A stretch of 64,000 nt of DNA. It comes from Ralstonia sp. A12 (lineage in GTDB: Bacteria; Pseudomonadota; Gammaproteobacteria; Burkholderiales; Burkholderiaceae). The notes beneath the pieces were generated by a model. The model ran no database searches and had not been told where the DNA came from. It saw nothing but the letters and a program-made list of their open reading frames with translations. The position numbers were made by a program, and so were the translations under genes. Of the stretch, positions 43,818-52,639 are shown piece after piece. Location of the stretch: contig NZ_JSZO01000011.1 of NCBI RefSeq assembly GCF_000801955.1, positions 234,674 to 298,673 on the forward strand, given 5' to 3'. Position 1 is the stretch's first letter, and the number at the start of each line of letters is the position of its first letter.

Positions 43818-45242
43818 TTATGGCTTGGCTGCAGGGGCGCTGGCAGCGGGTGCCGAAGCGCCGCCCTGGCCACGGCGATGGCGTTGACCTTGCCCTTGAC
43901 CACCCTGGTGGCCCTGGTTCGCAGCAGGGGCGCTGGCGGGCGCGGCACCCGGCTGGATCACTTCCACCGGTGCGCCATCGCGCAGCTTGTCGGCCCCGTC
44001 AATGACCACACGCTCGCCGGGTTGCAGACCGTTGGTGATCGAGACACGTTCGCCTTCGGTCACGCCCAGCTTGACCACGCGCAGCGTCACGTTGTTGTCT
44101 GCGCCCACGACGTAGACGAACGTGCCTTGTGTGCCGCGCTGGATGGCGGCGCCCGGCACGATCACCTGATCGTGCAACGTGTCGACGCGCATGCGCACGT
44201 TGACAAACTGGTTGGGGAACAGCGCGGCATTCTGGTTCGGGAACTGTGCGCGCAGCTTGACCGTGCCTGTGGTGTTGTCGATGGTGTTGTCCACCGTCAT
44301 GAGCACGCCGTGTGCGAGCACCGTGGTCTGGGCACGGTCCCACGCGTCCACCGGCAGCTTGTCGCCCGATTGCAGGCGCGGCATGACCTTGGGCAGGCTG
44401 TCTTCGGGGATGGAGTAGATGACGGTGATCGGGTCGATCTGCGTGATGACGACGATGCCGTTGGTGTCCGACGCATGCACGATGTTGCCCGGGTCTACCT
44501 GACGCAGGCCGACGCGGCCCGATACCGGTGCGGTGATGCGCGTGTACGAGAGCTGTACGCGTGCGTTGTCGACATTGCCCTGGTCCAGCTTGACGGTGCC
44601 TTCATACTGGCGCACCAGCGAGGCCTGCGTATCGACCTGTTGCTTGGCGATCGAGTCTTGCGACAGCAGCGTCTGATAGCGCTGGAGATCCAGGCGTGCG
44701 TTCTGCAGCAGTGCCTGGTCGCGCGCCAGTTGGCCTTCGGCCTGCTCAAGCTGGGCTTGATACGTGCGCGGGTCGACTTCGGCAAGCAGATCGCCAGCCT
44801 TGACCGTTTGGCCTTCCGTAAAGGCGAGGCGCACAAGCTGACCGTCAACGCGTGTCTTGACCGTCACGTTGTTGACGGGGGTGACGTTGCCCAGTGCAGA
44901 GAGCACCACGTTGATGTCGCCCTTGGCAGCGGAGGCGACCATCACCGGCATAGGCTTGTTGGCCATGGCGGCGCCGCGTCCGCCCGAGCCGCCTCGGCCC
45001 GCGCCACCGGGGCCGCCGGCGTTGCGGTGCGTGGCGTGATAGACCGCATAGCCGATCAGCACCAGGATGACGAGCACCACCCAGATGACCCAGCGTCGGC
45101 GCTTGCCGCCTTCGCGCGGCGGAGGGAGCAGCGTCGGCGAGACTCCATCGCGTGTCTCGTGCGTGCCGTGTTCCGCATCTTTGTGGCCGGCGTTCTTATT
45201 GTTGCCGCCGTTATCGCGTTCGGGGTCCATCGCCTCGGACAT
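43818..45242 (-). CDS. mdtA: RND efflux periplasmic adaptor (membrane fusion protein), MdtA/MuxA type
   Basis: 474 residues. A short cytoplasmic N-terminus, one anchor helix (~50-67, VIWVVLVILVLIGYAVY), then a glycine-rich linker, lipoyl-like halves (VTVKTRVDGQLVRLAF and its pair SYTRITAPVSGRVGL), a coiled-coil hairpin (LEQAEGQLARDQALLQNARL), and beta-barrel and membrane-proximal domains. The last ~45 residues are Ala/Gly/Gln-rich and disordered. AGGA lies before the ATG at 45242, preferred over an upstream ATG at 45284. First gene of the operon mdtA-mdtB-mdtC-outer-membrane factor, divergent from a two-component system. Confidence 0.93.
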   Translation of the reverse strand: MSEAMDPERDNGGNNKNAGHKDAEHGTHETRDGVSPTLLPPPREGGKRRRWVIWVVLVILVLIGYAVYHATHRNAGGPGGAGRGGSGGRGAAMANKPMPVMVASAAKGDINVVLSALGNVTPVNNVTVKTRVDGQLVRLAFTEGQTVKAGDLLAEVDPRTYQAQLEQAEGQLARDQALLQNARLDLQRYQTLLSQDSIAKQQVDTQASLVRQYEGTVKLDQGNVDNARVQLSYTRITAPVSGRVGLRQVDPGNIVHASDTNGIVVITQIDPITVIYSIPEDSLPKVMPRLQSGDKLPVDAWDRAQTTVLAHGVLMTVDNTIDNTTGTVKLRAQFPNQNAALFPNQFVNVRMRVDTLHDQVIVPGAAIQRGTQGTFVYVVGADNNVTLRVVKLGVTEGERVSITNGLQPGERVVIDGADKLRDGAPVEVIQPGAAPASAPAANQGHQGGQGQGQRHRRGQGGASAPAASAPAAKP

Positions 45243-45363
45243 GTCGTGCTTCCTGGTTGGATCAATATGGGGACGAGCGCACATGATACCCGGCGCTCAT
45301 TCCAGTCAGACCGCAGCTTAAGGGCATCGTCTTTGCGCAGAATTAGTCGCGCAGCGGGTTGTA

Positions 45364-45378
45364 TTACGTCAGATTACA
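45364..45378. promoter_or_regulatory. Candidate response-regulator direct repeat between mdtA and the two-component genes
   Basis: ATTAC occurs at 45364-45368 and 45374-45378, ten bases apart, in the 244-bp divergent region. OmpR-family regulators bind tandem direct repeats of about this spacing. The flanking GGGTTGTA and TACAAACCC also form an imperfect inverted repeat around it. Confidence 0.4.
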
Positions 45379-45486
45379 AACCCATTCTGCTGTTACCGCG
45401 AGAAACAATATGGCGTAAGTGCATCGACGCTTCGCGCGCGTGACAATCGTTATCATGAGCACACTTCCAAGCGTCTTCTCCCAGAC

Positions 45487-46218
45487 ATGAGCGGCACCAA
45501 GATCCTGGTCGTCGATGACGACGTCGAACTGCGCGACCTGCTACGCGAATACCTGACCCAGCAGAGCTTTGCCGTGTCCGTCATGCACGACGGTGAGGGC
45601 CTGGCCGCCCGGCTCGAGCGCGAGCGCCCGGCACTCGTGGTACTTGACCTGATGATGCCCAAGGTGGACGGCCTGTCGGCCCTGCGTGACCTGCGCGCCC
45701 GCAACGACGACGTGCCGGTCATCCTGCTCACCGCGCGCAGCGACGAGATCGATCGCATCATCGGCCTGGAGATCGGTGCGGACGATTACCTCGGCAAACC
45801 GTTCTCGCCGCGAGAGCTGCTGGCCCGCATCAACGCCGTACTGCGCCGCCGCCAGGCGGTACCGGCTTCCGCGCCGGAAGACCGCGACAGCTTCGCGTTC
45901 GGCCCGTTCAAGCTCAACTTCCGCATGCGCACGCTGTTTCGCGGCGATCGCGCCTTGTCCATCAGCGATACCGAGTTCGCGCTGCTCAAGCTGCTGATTG
46001 CGCATGCCATGCAGGTGCTCACGCGCGAGCACATCGTCGAGCTGATGTACGGCCCGGGCAGCGGTGTGTCCGACCGTGGCATCGACGTGCAGATCTGGCG
46101 CCTGCGCCGCGTGCTGGATGAGGATGCCCAGCGCCCGCGCTACATCCAGACGGTACGCGGTCGCGGCTACACCTTCGTGCCGGACGAGCGGGAAGAGGTC
46201 AATGAAGTTCAAGACTAG
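45487..46218 (+). CDS. OmpR-family response regulator
   Basis: 243 residues: an N-terminal receiver (1-120) with the acidic pair DDD at 10-12, phospho-acceptor Asp54 in VVLDLMMPKVDG, Thr82 and Lys104. A C-terminal winged-helix DNA-binding domain (~135-235) has SDRGIDVQIWRLRRVLDED and the closing YIQTVRGRGYTFVP. It is followed by its sensor kinase with a 17-bp overlap and is divergent from the efflux operon, as baeR/baeS are next to mdtABC in E. coli. It most likely activates that operon. Cytoplasmic. Confidence 0.93.
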   Translation: MSGTKILVVDDDVELRDLLREYLTQQSFAVSVMHDGEGLAARLERERPALVVLDLMMPKVDGLSALRDLRARNDDVPVILLTARSDEIDRIIGLEIGADDYLGKPFSPRELLARINAVLRRRQAVPASAPEDRDSFAFGPFKLNFRMRTLFRGDRALSISDTEFALLKLLIAHAMQVLTREHIVELMYGPGSGVSDRGIDVQIWRLRRVLDEDAQRPRYIQTVRGRGYTFVPDEREEVNEVQD

Positions 46219-47488
46219 ATTCGACACGCTGTTCGGCCGGCTGGCTGGGCTGATCGTGGTGGTGCTGGTGCTGAGCCATTTCTCGTGGCTCGGCGTGCTG
46301 CGTTCGGAGCGGCGCGAGCGGCAGTACCAGGCCTCGGTCGACCAGATGGCGTTCCAGTTGCAGGCCTTCCAGGCGGTAATGGATGGTCACCTGCGTGCGA
46401 AGCTGCCTGACCTTGTGATCGAAACCAGTGAGGCGCCGGCCGGCGATGCGTTGTCGGCGTCGGACAAATCCGCCGAACTTGCGCGGCAGCTTGCCCGCCG
46501 CCTGCCCGCCGGCACGGAACTGCGGTTGGAGACGGCGGCCACCCCCCGGGTGTTCGTGCGTTTTCCGCAGCGCGACAAATGGATCGCCATGCCGCTCGTG
46601 TGGGTGCACGCGCCGCCCACCATCTCGGCCGTCGTGCCGGGGGTGATGGTGGTGCTGGCGATCGCCATTGCGTTCTCACTATTTGCTGCGTGGCAGATCC
46701 AGCGCCCGGTGCGCGCGCTGGCCGAGGCTGCCGGTGCGCTGGCCCGGCGCCGCTACGTGGCCCCGCTCAAGGAGCGCGGTCCGTACGAGCTGCGCCAGTT
46801 GACTGACCAGTTCAACCACATGGCCGCCGATTTGTCGGCCACGGATGAAGAGCGCAACACCATGCTGGCCGGCATTGCGCATGACCTGAAAACGCCGCTT
46901 TCACGCCTGCGCCTGCGCGCCGAGATGCTGGCCGACCAAAAGGCCGGCGCCGGCATCGAGCGCGATGTCGAATCCATGTCGGCCATTGTCGAGCAGTTTC
47001 TCGCCTATGCGCAGAGCGGCGACAGCGAGGCGCGTGAGGTGACGGTTGATCGCCATTTGCGCGGGCTGGTGCAGCCGTTTGCCGAGCAGGGCAAGCACGT
47101 TGCGCTGGATTTGCATGCCGGAGACCGCTTCCGCCTCAAGCCGACGCACCTGGAGCGCATCGTCGTCAATCTGCTCGACAACGCGTTTGCCTACGGCGCG
47201 GCGCCCGTCAACGTCTGTACTGCATCGGATGAGCTTGGCTTTACGCTGACGGTGGAGGACCACGGCGCTGGCATCCCCTCGGCTGATTTTGATCGGGTGA
47301 TGCGCCCGTTCGTCCGCTTGGACCCGGCGCGCGGCGGCAATGCGCACTGCGGGTTGGGCTTGGCCATTGTCGACCGGCTGGTGCGGCACCTGGGCGGCGA
47401 CCTTTCGATCGGGCCGGCAGCAGGCGACGCGTCAACGCCGGGTTTCCGCGTCACCATGCGGTTTCCCGCGCCGGCTGCGGCAGCCTGA
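46202..47488 (+). CDS. Sensor histidine kinase (HAMP, HisKA, HATPase)
   Basis: 428 residues. TM1 at ~14-32, a periplasmic region to ~140, TM2 at ~145-164, HAMP to ~218, then HisKA with phospho-acceptor His227 in AGIAHDLKTPLSRL and an ATPase domain with N-box VVNLLDNAFAYG, G1 DHGAGIP and G2 HCGLGLAIVD. The start at 46202 overlaps the response-regulator gene by 17 bp and has GGAAGAGG upstream. With that regulator it forms the system controlling the divergent efflux operon. The periplasmic domain is short and its signal is unknown. Inner membrane. Confidence 0.93.
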   Translation: MKFKTRFDTLFGRLAGLIVVVLVLSHFSWLGVLRSERRERQYQASVDQMAFQLQAFQAVMDGHLRAKLPDLVIETSEAPAGDALSASDKSAELARQLARRLPAGTELRLETAATPRVFVRFPQRDKWIAMPLVWVHAPPTISAVVPGVMVVLAIAIAFSLFAAWQIQRPVRALAEAAGALARRRYVAPLKERGPYELRQLTDQFNHMAADLSATDEERNTMLAGIAHDLKTPLSRLRLRAEMLADQKAGAGIERDVESMSAIVEQFLAYAQSGDSEAREVTVDRHLRGLVQPFAEQGKHVALDLHAGDRFRLKPTHLERIVVNLLDNAFAYGAAPVNVCTASDELGFTLTVEDHGAGIPSADFDRVMRPFVRLDPARGGNAHCGLGLAIVDRLVRHLGGDLSIGPAAGDASTPGFRVTMRFPAPAAAA

Positions 47489-47577
47489 CACACGGACGCG
47501 CGATTTCGTAAGCTATCCTTAGGCGGTCAAGCACGCTTGTTGTGTGCGCTGAACCAGAACCCTCGGGAGGAAAACGC

Positions 47578-48000
47578 ATGGATCGCGCAGTCTGTCTCGC
47601 CAAGGTCATCAAGGATGCCGGCAAGGGTCGCAGGATTGTCGTTGTTGCCGCGTCGATGCTGGCACTGGGGTTGGCGGCCTGTTCATCGCCCATGCCGCCC
47701 TGGCAATCGCCGCAGACCACCTTCCAGCCTGCACCGCCGCCGGTCTCGCCCCAGCCCAAACAGCCGCCGATCGCGCGGCCTTCAATGGTGGCGCCGGCTA
47801 CGCCGCCTGCCGGCATGACAACCGAGCCGCCGCGCTCCAATGTCGGCATGGCCAATCCGGCTTCGGAGTACTGCTTGCAGCGTGGCGGGCAGCTTGAGTT
47901 CTCCACCCGCGCCAACGGCGCCGAAGTGGGCACGTGTGTGAGCCCCGGCGGAGACGAATGCGAGGAATGGGCTTTCCTGCGCGGCAGTTGCACGTGGTAA
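47578..48000 (+). CDS. DUF333 family lipoprotein
   Basis: 140 residues. The N-terminus carries a long basic region, then VVVAASMLALGLAAC, a lipobox with lipid-modified Cys35. A proline-rich linker (PAPPPVSPQPKQPP) leads to a C-terminal DUF333 module: NPASEYCLQRGGQLEF, then ECEEWAFLRGSC. DUF333 proteins are small periplasmic or outer-membrane lipoproteins of unknown function, earlier called haemolysin-like. GGGAGG before the ATG at 47578 fixes the start. A strong terminator follows. Not obviously linked to the histidine kinase 89 bp upstream. Confidence 0.85.
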   Translation: MDRAVCLAKVIKDAGKGRRIVVVAASMLALGLAACSSPMPPWQSPQTTFQPAPPPVSPQPKQPPIARPSMVAPATPPAGMTTEPPRSNVGMANPASEYCLQRGGQLEFSTRANGAEVGTCVSPGGDECEEWAFLRGSCTW

Positions 48001-48022
48001 GACCGCTCGCACCATGAAAACA

Positions 48023-48049
48023 GGGCCGCAGATGCGGCCCTTTATTTTT
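48023..48049 (+). terminator. Rho-independent terminator after the DUF333 gene
   Basis: GGGCCGC (48023-48029) and GCGGCCC (48034-48040) pair around AGAT, followed by TTTATTTTT. On the minus strand TGTTTT follows, so it may also serve the convergent glycosyltransferase gene ending at 48074. Confidence 0.9.
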
Positions 48050-48073
48050 GCGTTGGTGAGGCGTCAGGCGTGC

Positions 48074-49771
48074 TTACCGGCGCGCCACCACCACCTTGTC
48101 GGCGGATTCCGCTACCAGCCGCATCGGCACGCCAGCGGCCTGCAGCTTCTGCCACGTCACGCGGCGCATGAAGGCATAGGCGGGCGGGCCGTCGGTCCAG
48201 CGCTTGATCCATTCGTCGGTGGTGGCGACCACCTTGTTCGGCTCCAGGCCAGCGCCCATTTCCAGCTCGTCAAAGCCGGAAACCAGCGTCATCGGGCGGC
48301 CCAGGTAGTAGATGGCGGTCTGGTCCAGCCATTCGACCGAGTAGAACGGCATCTCGGCGGGAATCGGCCCGACGGCCTGTTGCGTCTTCTCGATGAGATC
48401 GCGCGCGGAGAGCGCGTCGCGGAAGATTTCGCTGCCATTGAGAATACGATCCCAACAGAACAGGGCGGAGAGCGATAGCACGATCACCGCCAGTGTGCGC
48501 CGCTGCCAACGCAGGGCCAGCAGCGCGGCCAGCGTGCCGACGGCCAGCATCGCCATCACTTCGCGCAGCATCGGCATGGCCTGTGCCACCTGCTCGGCTG
48601 GCATCTTGGCACCCGCCTTCGCGCCGATCACAGGCACCGCAAACCACAACCCGACGGCGATCAACAGGTTCACGCCCAGCGCCCATGCAACGGCACGGGT
48701 CGGCATCTTCTCCAGCGTCAGCGCCAGGATGATCGCCAAGGCTGGGAAGGCCGGCACGATGTAGCCCGGCAGCTTGGAGCTGGAGACCGAGAAGAACAAG
48801 AAGATCATTGCCGTCCACGCGATCGACCAGCGCATGAGGTCGAACTCCCGCGTGCCGACAAACAGATCGGCTACACGGCCGATGCGTCTGCCGATGGCGG
48901 TGAAGAGCAGTGGCGTCCACGGCAACAGCCCGGCTGCACCCACCGCAATGAAGTACCACCACTTGCCGCTGCGATGGTGCTCGTTGGTCAGGAAGCGCTG
49001 GAAGTGCTCGTGGATGAAGAAGAAGTCGAAAAACTCGGGGTTGCGCTGCTGCACGATCACGAACCACGGCACTGTGGCGATCAGGTACAGCGCCAGGCCC
49101 GGCAGCCAGTGCATGCGGCGGATCAGCGCCCAGTCGCGCGTCATCAGGAGGTAGGCCACGCCGATCAGCCCGGGCAGCACCAGCCCGATCAAGCCCTTGG
49201 TGAGCGTGGCGCCGGCCAGTGCAAGCCAGACCACCAGCATCCACCCAAGTCGCCCACCACGTGATGCGCCTGACCGCTGCGCCAGCGCAAAGCCGCACGC
49301 GCCCACCGTCAGGAAGAAGCCCACGCCCATATCAAGCGTGATCACCTGCCCGAACAGCAGATACAGCAGCGACGACGCGAGGATCGCCGCGCCGGTTGCC
49401 GCCGCGCGCCCGCCACGATAGACCGCTAGCGTCCACGCCGTCATCACGATGCCGCCCAGGCCAAACAGGAGCGGCCACAGGCGCGCGCCCCAGGCGTTGA
49501 TGCCGAATGCCTGGAAGGTAGCCGCCGTCGTCCAGTACTGCAGGGGCGGCTTCTCGAAGTACTTGAGGTCGTTCAGGCGTGGCGTCACCCAATCACCGGA
49601 GACCACCATCTCGCGCGGGATCTCCGCATAGCGACCTTCATCGGGGCGGAACAGGGTGGAGCGCTGGAACAGGTCGTCCGTCCAGAGCGCCAGAAACACG
49701 GCGATGAGCGCAACGACGAGCAGCGCTATCCAAGGCGAACGGGGGCGGGAAGAAACAATGCGGGATTCCAT
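48074..49771 (-). CDS. ArnT-like glycosyltransferase (GT83/PMT superfamily)
   Basis: 565 residues with about twelve membrane helices. The first periplasmic loop holds TLFRPDEGRYAEIPREM, including the Asp-Glu that defines ArnT/PMT-type transferases using undecaprenyl-phosphate sugars. LNDLKYFEKPPLQYW follows it, as in ArnT. ArnT adds 4-amino-4-deoxy-L-arabinose to lipid A and gives polymyxin resistance. The rest of the arn pathway is not adjacent, so the donor may be another sugar. Inner membrane, acting on the periplasmic side. It is divergent from a LysR gene. Confidence 0.85.
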   Translation of the reverse strand: MESRIVSSRPRSPWIALLVVALIAVFLALWTDDLFQRSTLFRPDEGRYAEIPREMVVSGDWVTPRLNDLKYFEKPPLQYWTTAATFQAFGINAWGARLWPLLFGLGGIVMTAWTLAVYRGGRAAATGAAILASSLLYLLFGQVITLDMGVGFFLTVGACGFALAQRSGASRGGRLGWMLVVWLALAGATLTKGLIGLVLPGLIGVAYLLMTRDWALIRRMHWLPGLALYLIATVPWFVIVQQRNPEFFDFFFIHEHFQRFLTNEHHRSGKWWYFIAVGAAGLLPWTPLLFTAIGRRIGRVADLFVGTREFDLMRWSIAWTAMIFLFFSVSSSKLPGYIVPAFPALAIILALTLEKMPTRAVAWALGVNLLIAVGLWFAVPVIGAKAGAKMPAEQVAQAMPMLREVMAMLAVGTLAALLALRWQRRTLAVIVLSLSALFCWDRILNGSEIFRDALSARDLIEKTQQAVGPIPAEMPFYSVEWLDQTAIYYLGRPMTLVSGFDELEMGAGLEPNKVVATTDEWIKRWTDGPPAYAFMRRVTWQKLQAAGVPMRLVAESADKVVVARR

Positions 49772-49915
49772 GCTGGGGTGAACTTCGCGGGCACGGTCGG
49801 AAAGGGTAGGATTCTAGTCGATGCCGGATTAGCGGGCGGTTAGCCTCTGCTTGGCACATGGCTTGCATTGGCCAAACACCTTCAAATCCCCCACGCCCCC
49901 TACGCAATACGCCGC

Positions 49916-50875
49916 ATGAGCAAGGCCAAGCTCGACACTTATCTCAACGACCGCCTCGACTGGAATCTGCTGCGCACCTTCCTTGCCATCGCGCGGGAGC
50001 GCAGCATCAGCCGCGCGGCAACCCGTCTACACCTGACGCAGCCCGCCGTGAGCCAAGCGCTGAAGCGGCTGGAAGACCAGCTCGGCCTGCAGTTGATCGA
50101 CCGCCAGGCCAACCCCATTGAGATCACCCGCGCAGGGGAGGAAGTCCGCCAGATTGCTGAGGAGGTCTACGGCACCATCTCGCGCCTGTCGCAGGCGAGC
50201 GGTGAGGGCGACCATGGGATTGCCGGTATGGTGCGTGTGGCCATCGTCAGCGGCTTGGATTTTCCCGATTACGACGCTTTTCTCGGGCGCTTTCACCGCG
50301 ACTACCCGCGTATCGAACTCGAATGCCAGGAGATGCGCAGCGCTGATGTGGTCCGCAGCCTTGAGCTGCGCACGGCCACGCTGGGCCTGTCACCCAAGCG
50401 CGCGCTGCCGAAGAAGATCGAGCACCGGTTGTTCCTGCGCCAGCGCTACGCCTTGTTCTGCGGGCAATACCACGCGCTGTTTGGCAAGACGGATGTGCAG
50501 ATTGCCGATCTGGCGGGCGAGAAGTTCGTCTCCTTCACTGGCGACAAGATCGGCGATCCGCTCTCGATGCTCACGTTCTTTCGCGACGAGATGGGCCTGA
50601 CCGGCCCGGTGGTTGGCTCGTCATCGAGCATGTGGGAGGTTCGGCGGCTGATTGTGGCGGGCTTCGGCATCGGCTGTCTGCCCGAGCACGTGGCGCAGGA
50701 CGACGTCGATCAAGGCCGCCTGCAGCGCCTGCCGCCCGAAGACGGCGTGGCCGATGTCGACATGCACTTGCTGTGGATGGCCGACCGCAAGTTCAGTGCG
50801 GCGGAAGCGGCGTTCCTGGAAGCGCTGCACCGCTTTATCGATGCGCGCTATCCGGAGACGGCGGGCAATCAATAG
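49916..50875 (+). CDS. LysR family transcriptional regulator
   Basis: 319 residues: an N-terminal winged helix (~13-72) with LLRTFLAIARERSISRAATRLH and the recognition helix in LTQPAVSQALKRLE, then a two-lobed effector domain of the periplasmic-binding fold (~100-310). A TTG at 49868 would add 16 residues; the ATG at 49916 fits the family. Its stop overlaps that of the convergent hydroxyacid dehydrogenase by seven bases. It is the only regulator beside the aldolase/dehydrogenase operon and the carbamoylase-like gene and may control them. Effector unknown. Confidence 0.9.
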   Translation: MSKAKLDTYLNDRLDWNLLRTFLAIARERSISRAATRLHLTQPAVSQALKRLEDQLGLQLIDRQANPIEITRAGEEVRQIAEEVYGTISRLSQASGEGDHGIAGMVRVAIVSGLDFPDYDAFLGRFHRDYPRIELECQEMRSADVVRSLELRTATLGLSPKRALPKKIEHRLFLRQRYALFCGQYHALFGKTDVQIADLAGEKFVSFTGDKIGDPLSMLTFFRDEMGLTGPVVGSSSSMWEVRRLIVAGFGIGCLPEHVAQDDVDQGRLQRLPPEDGVADVDMHLLWMADRKFSAAEAAFLEALHRFIDARYPETAGNQ

Positions 50876-51795
50876 CCGCGCTGAATATCGACGACGTTGG
50901 CGAGCGCCTCGCCCTTGAGCAGGCGCCGCACGTTCTGCGCGACCTGCAGGCCGATGGTGTCGGAACTGGCCACCGATGCCATGTGCGGCGTGACGATCAG
51001 GTTGGGCGCACGCCAGAGTGGGTCGTCTGCAGGCAGCGGCTCGTTCGGGAATACGTCGACGATGGCGCCGCCGAGATGGCCACTTTGCAGCGCTTCCAGC
51101 AGATCGGCTGCGACAAGGTGTTCGCCACGCCCCACATGAATCAGCTTGGCACCGGGCTTGAGCCGCGCAAACGTGCTGGCGTTCAGCAAGCCCCGTGTGG
51201 CGTCGGTCAGCGGCAGCAGGCAGATCAGAATGTCGGTTCCTTTCAGGAACATCGGCAGCCCAGCCTCACCGCAATACACGCCGATGCCCGGCAGATCACG
51301 CGATTGCCGTGCCCAGCCGCGCACGTTGAAGCCGAGTCGATGCAGTTCGCCAGCCACGTGGGAGCCGATCTCTCCCAAACCCATCACGCCGATAGTGCAG
51401 GTTGATGGGTGTTGCTGCTCGGGCCGGAACCACGTGGCGTTGCGCTGGTTCGCGAGCACGCGGTCCAGTTGCCGGTGGAAATGCAGCACCCCCCAGGTGA
51501 TGAACTCCGCCATGCCGCGCGTGTGCTGCGGGTCGACCACGCGGCACAGCGGCACCGCGGGCAGTGTCGGGTCAACGAGGATATTGTCGACGCCCGCGGC
51601 GATGCTGTGGACGAGGCGCACGCGCGGCATTGCGGCGATGGCACCTTCGGGCGGGTTCCAGCACACGGCAATCTCCGCATCTTGCGCGGCGGCTTCGCCG
51701 TACATGCGCACATCCAGTTCCGGTGCGGCGCGCAGGATGGATGGCACCAGGTGCGACATGTCGTAGTCGCGGCTGATGAGGGCGAGGGTGGTCAT
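50869..51795 (-). CDS. D-2-hydroxyacid dehydrogenase, GhrA-like (glyoxylate/hydroxypyruvate reductase type)
   Basis: 308 residues of the D-isomer-specific 2-hydroxyacid dehydrogenase family. GVMGLGEIGSHVAGELHRLGF is the Rossmann dinucleotide loop. HVGRGEHLVAADLLEAL holds the catalytic Arg, VFPNEPLPADDPLW the Glu, and VTPHMAS the His. Length and sequence are closest to the GhrA branch, which reduces glyoxylate and hydroxypyruvate with NADPH. It is last in a three-gene operon (MHS transporter, class II aldolase, dehydrogenase), with 19 bp before it. The true substrate is probably a 2-keto acid made by that operon. Cytoplasmic. Confidence 0.9.
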   Translation of the reverse strand: MTTLALISRDYDMSHLVPSILRAAPELDVRMYGEAAAQDAEIAVCWNPPEGAIAAMPRVRLVHSIAAGVDNILVDPTLPAVPLCRVVDPQHTRGMAEFITWGVLHFHRQLDRVLANQRNATWFRPEQQHPSTCTIGVMGLGEIGSHVAGELHRLGFNVRGWARQSRDLPGIGVYCGEAGLPMFLKGTDILICLLPLTDATRGLLNASTFARLKPGAKLIHVGRGEHLVAADLLEALQSGHLGGAIVDVFPNEPLPADDPLWRAPNLIVTPHMASVASSDTIGLQVAQNVRRLLKGEALANVVDIQRGY

Positions 51796-51814
51796 GCGTG
51801 TCAGCTCCGGCGCA

Positions 51815-52639
51815 TTAACTCCGATAATCGGAGCGGGAGGTGTCGATCAACCGCAGCGCTGCGAGCCATGCACGCCGTGCGATCACGGGTGACTCTTCAC
51901 GATTGAACTGCGCGGCCGTGCGCTGGCGAACGTCTTCGGGCGGAAAACGCAGCGGTGTACCACCGGCCAGTGCCTGGATTTGTGCCTGGCAAGCGCGCTC
52001 GAGAAAGTAGATCTCGTGGAACGCATCCGCTGCCGTGTTGCCACCCGCCAGCAGGCCGTGGTTGCGCAGGATCATCGCCTTGTGCTGCCCGAAATCGTGC
52101 ACGAGGCGTTCTCGCTCGCCCAGGTCCAGCGCGATGCCCTCGTAGTCGTGGTACGCGAGCTTGCCGTAGAACTTGAGCGCGTGCTGGCTGATCGGCAGCA
52201 GGCCGTGCTCCTGCGCGGACACCGCAATACCCGCCGCCGTATGCGTGTGCACCACGAAATGCAGGTCATCGCGCGCGGCGTGGATGGCCGAGTGGATCGT
52301 GAAGCCCGCCGCGTTAACGGCGTAGTGCTCCGGGTCAGCATCAGCGCGTTCGTCGATGACGTTGCCGTCCAGGTCGATCTTGACGAGGTCGGATGCGCGC
52401 ATCTCACCGAACAGTACGCCGTAGCGGTTGATGAGGAACGTTGGTTTGCCGTTCTCATCGGGCAGGCGTGCGGTGATGTGCGTATCGATCATGTCCGTCA
52501 TGCGGAAATGGTCGATCAGCCGGTACAGCGCGGCCAGATCGGTACGGACCTGCCATTCGACTTCAGAAAACGCCGCCGGGCGGCGCGTGTGCAGCGAAAC
52601 GTGTTGGGCTTCCATGGGAATACGGTTGGAGGTGGACAT
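51815..52639 (-). CDS. Class II aldolase/adducin family protein
   Basis: 274 residues of the class II aldolase/adducin fold. The metal-binding pair His-x-His is in VVHTHTAAGIAVS, and a third histidine in ILRNHGLLAGG. FSEVEWQVRTDLAALYRLIDHF and THITARLPDENG are typical N-terminal elements. Members are zinc-dependent aldolases, epimerases or decarboxylases acting on sugar phosphates or hydroxy acids. The ATG at 52639 overlaps the transporter's TGA stop (TGATG), so the two are translationally coupled. The reaction cannot be assigned; with a hydroxyacid dehydrogenase beside it, a retro-aldol giving a hydroxy or keto acid is likely. Confidence 0.88.
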   Translation of the reverse strand: MSTSNRIPMEAQHVSLHTRRPAAFSEVEWQVRTDLAALYRLIDHFRMTDMIDTHITARLPDENGKPTFLINRYGVLFGEMRASDLVKIDLDGNVIDERADADPEHYAVNAAGFTIHSAIHAARDDLHFVVHTHTAAGIAVSAQEHGLLPISQHALKFYGKLAYHDYEGIALDLGERERLVHDFGQHKAMILRNHGLLAGGNTAADAFHEIYFLERACQAQIQALAGGTPLRFPPEDVRQRTAAQFNREESPVIARRAWLAALRLIDTSRSDYRS

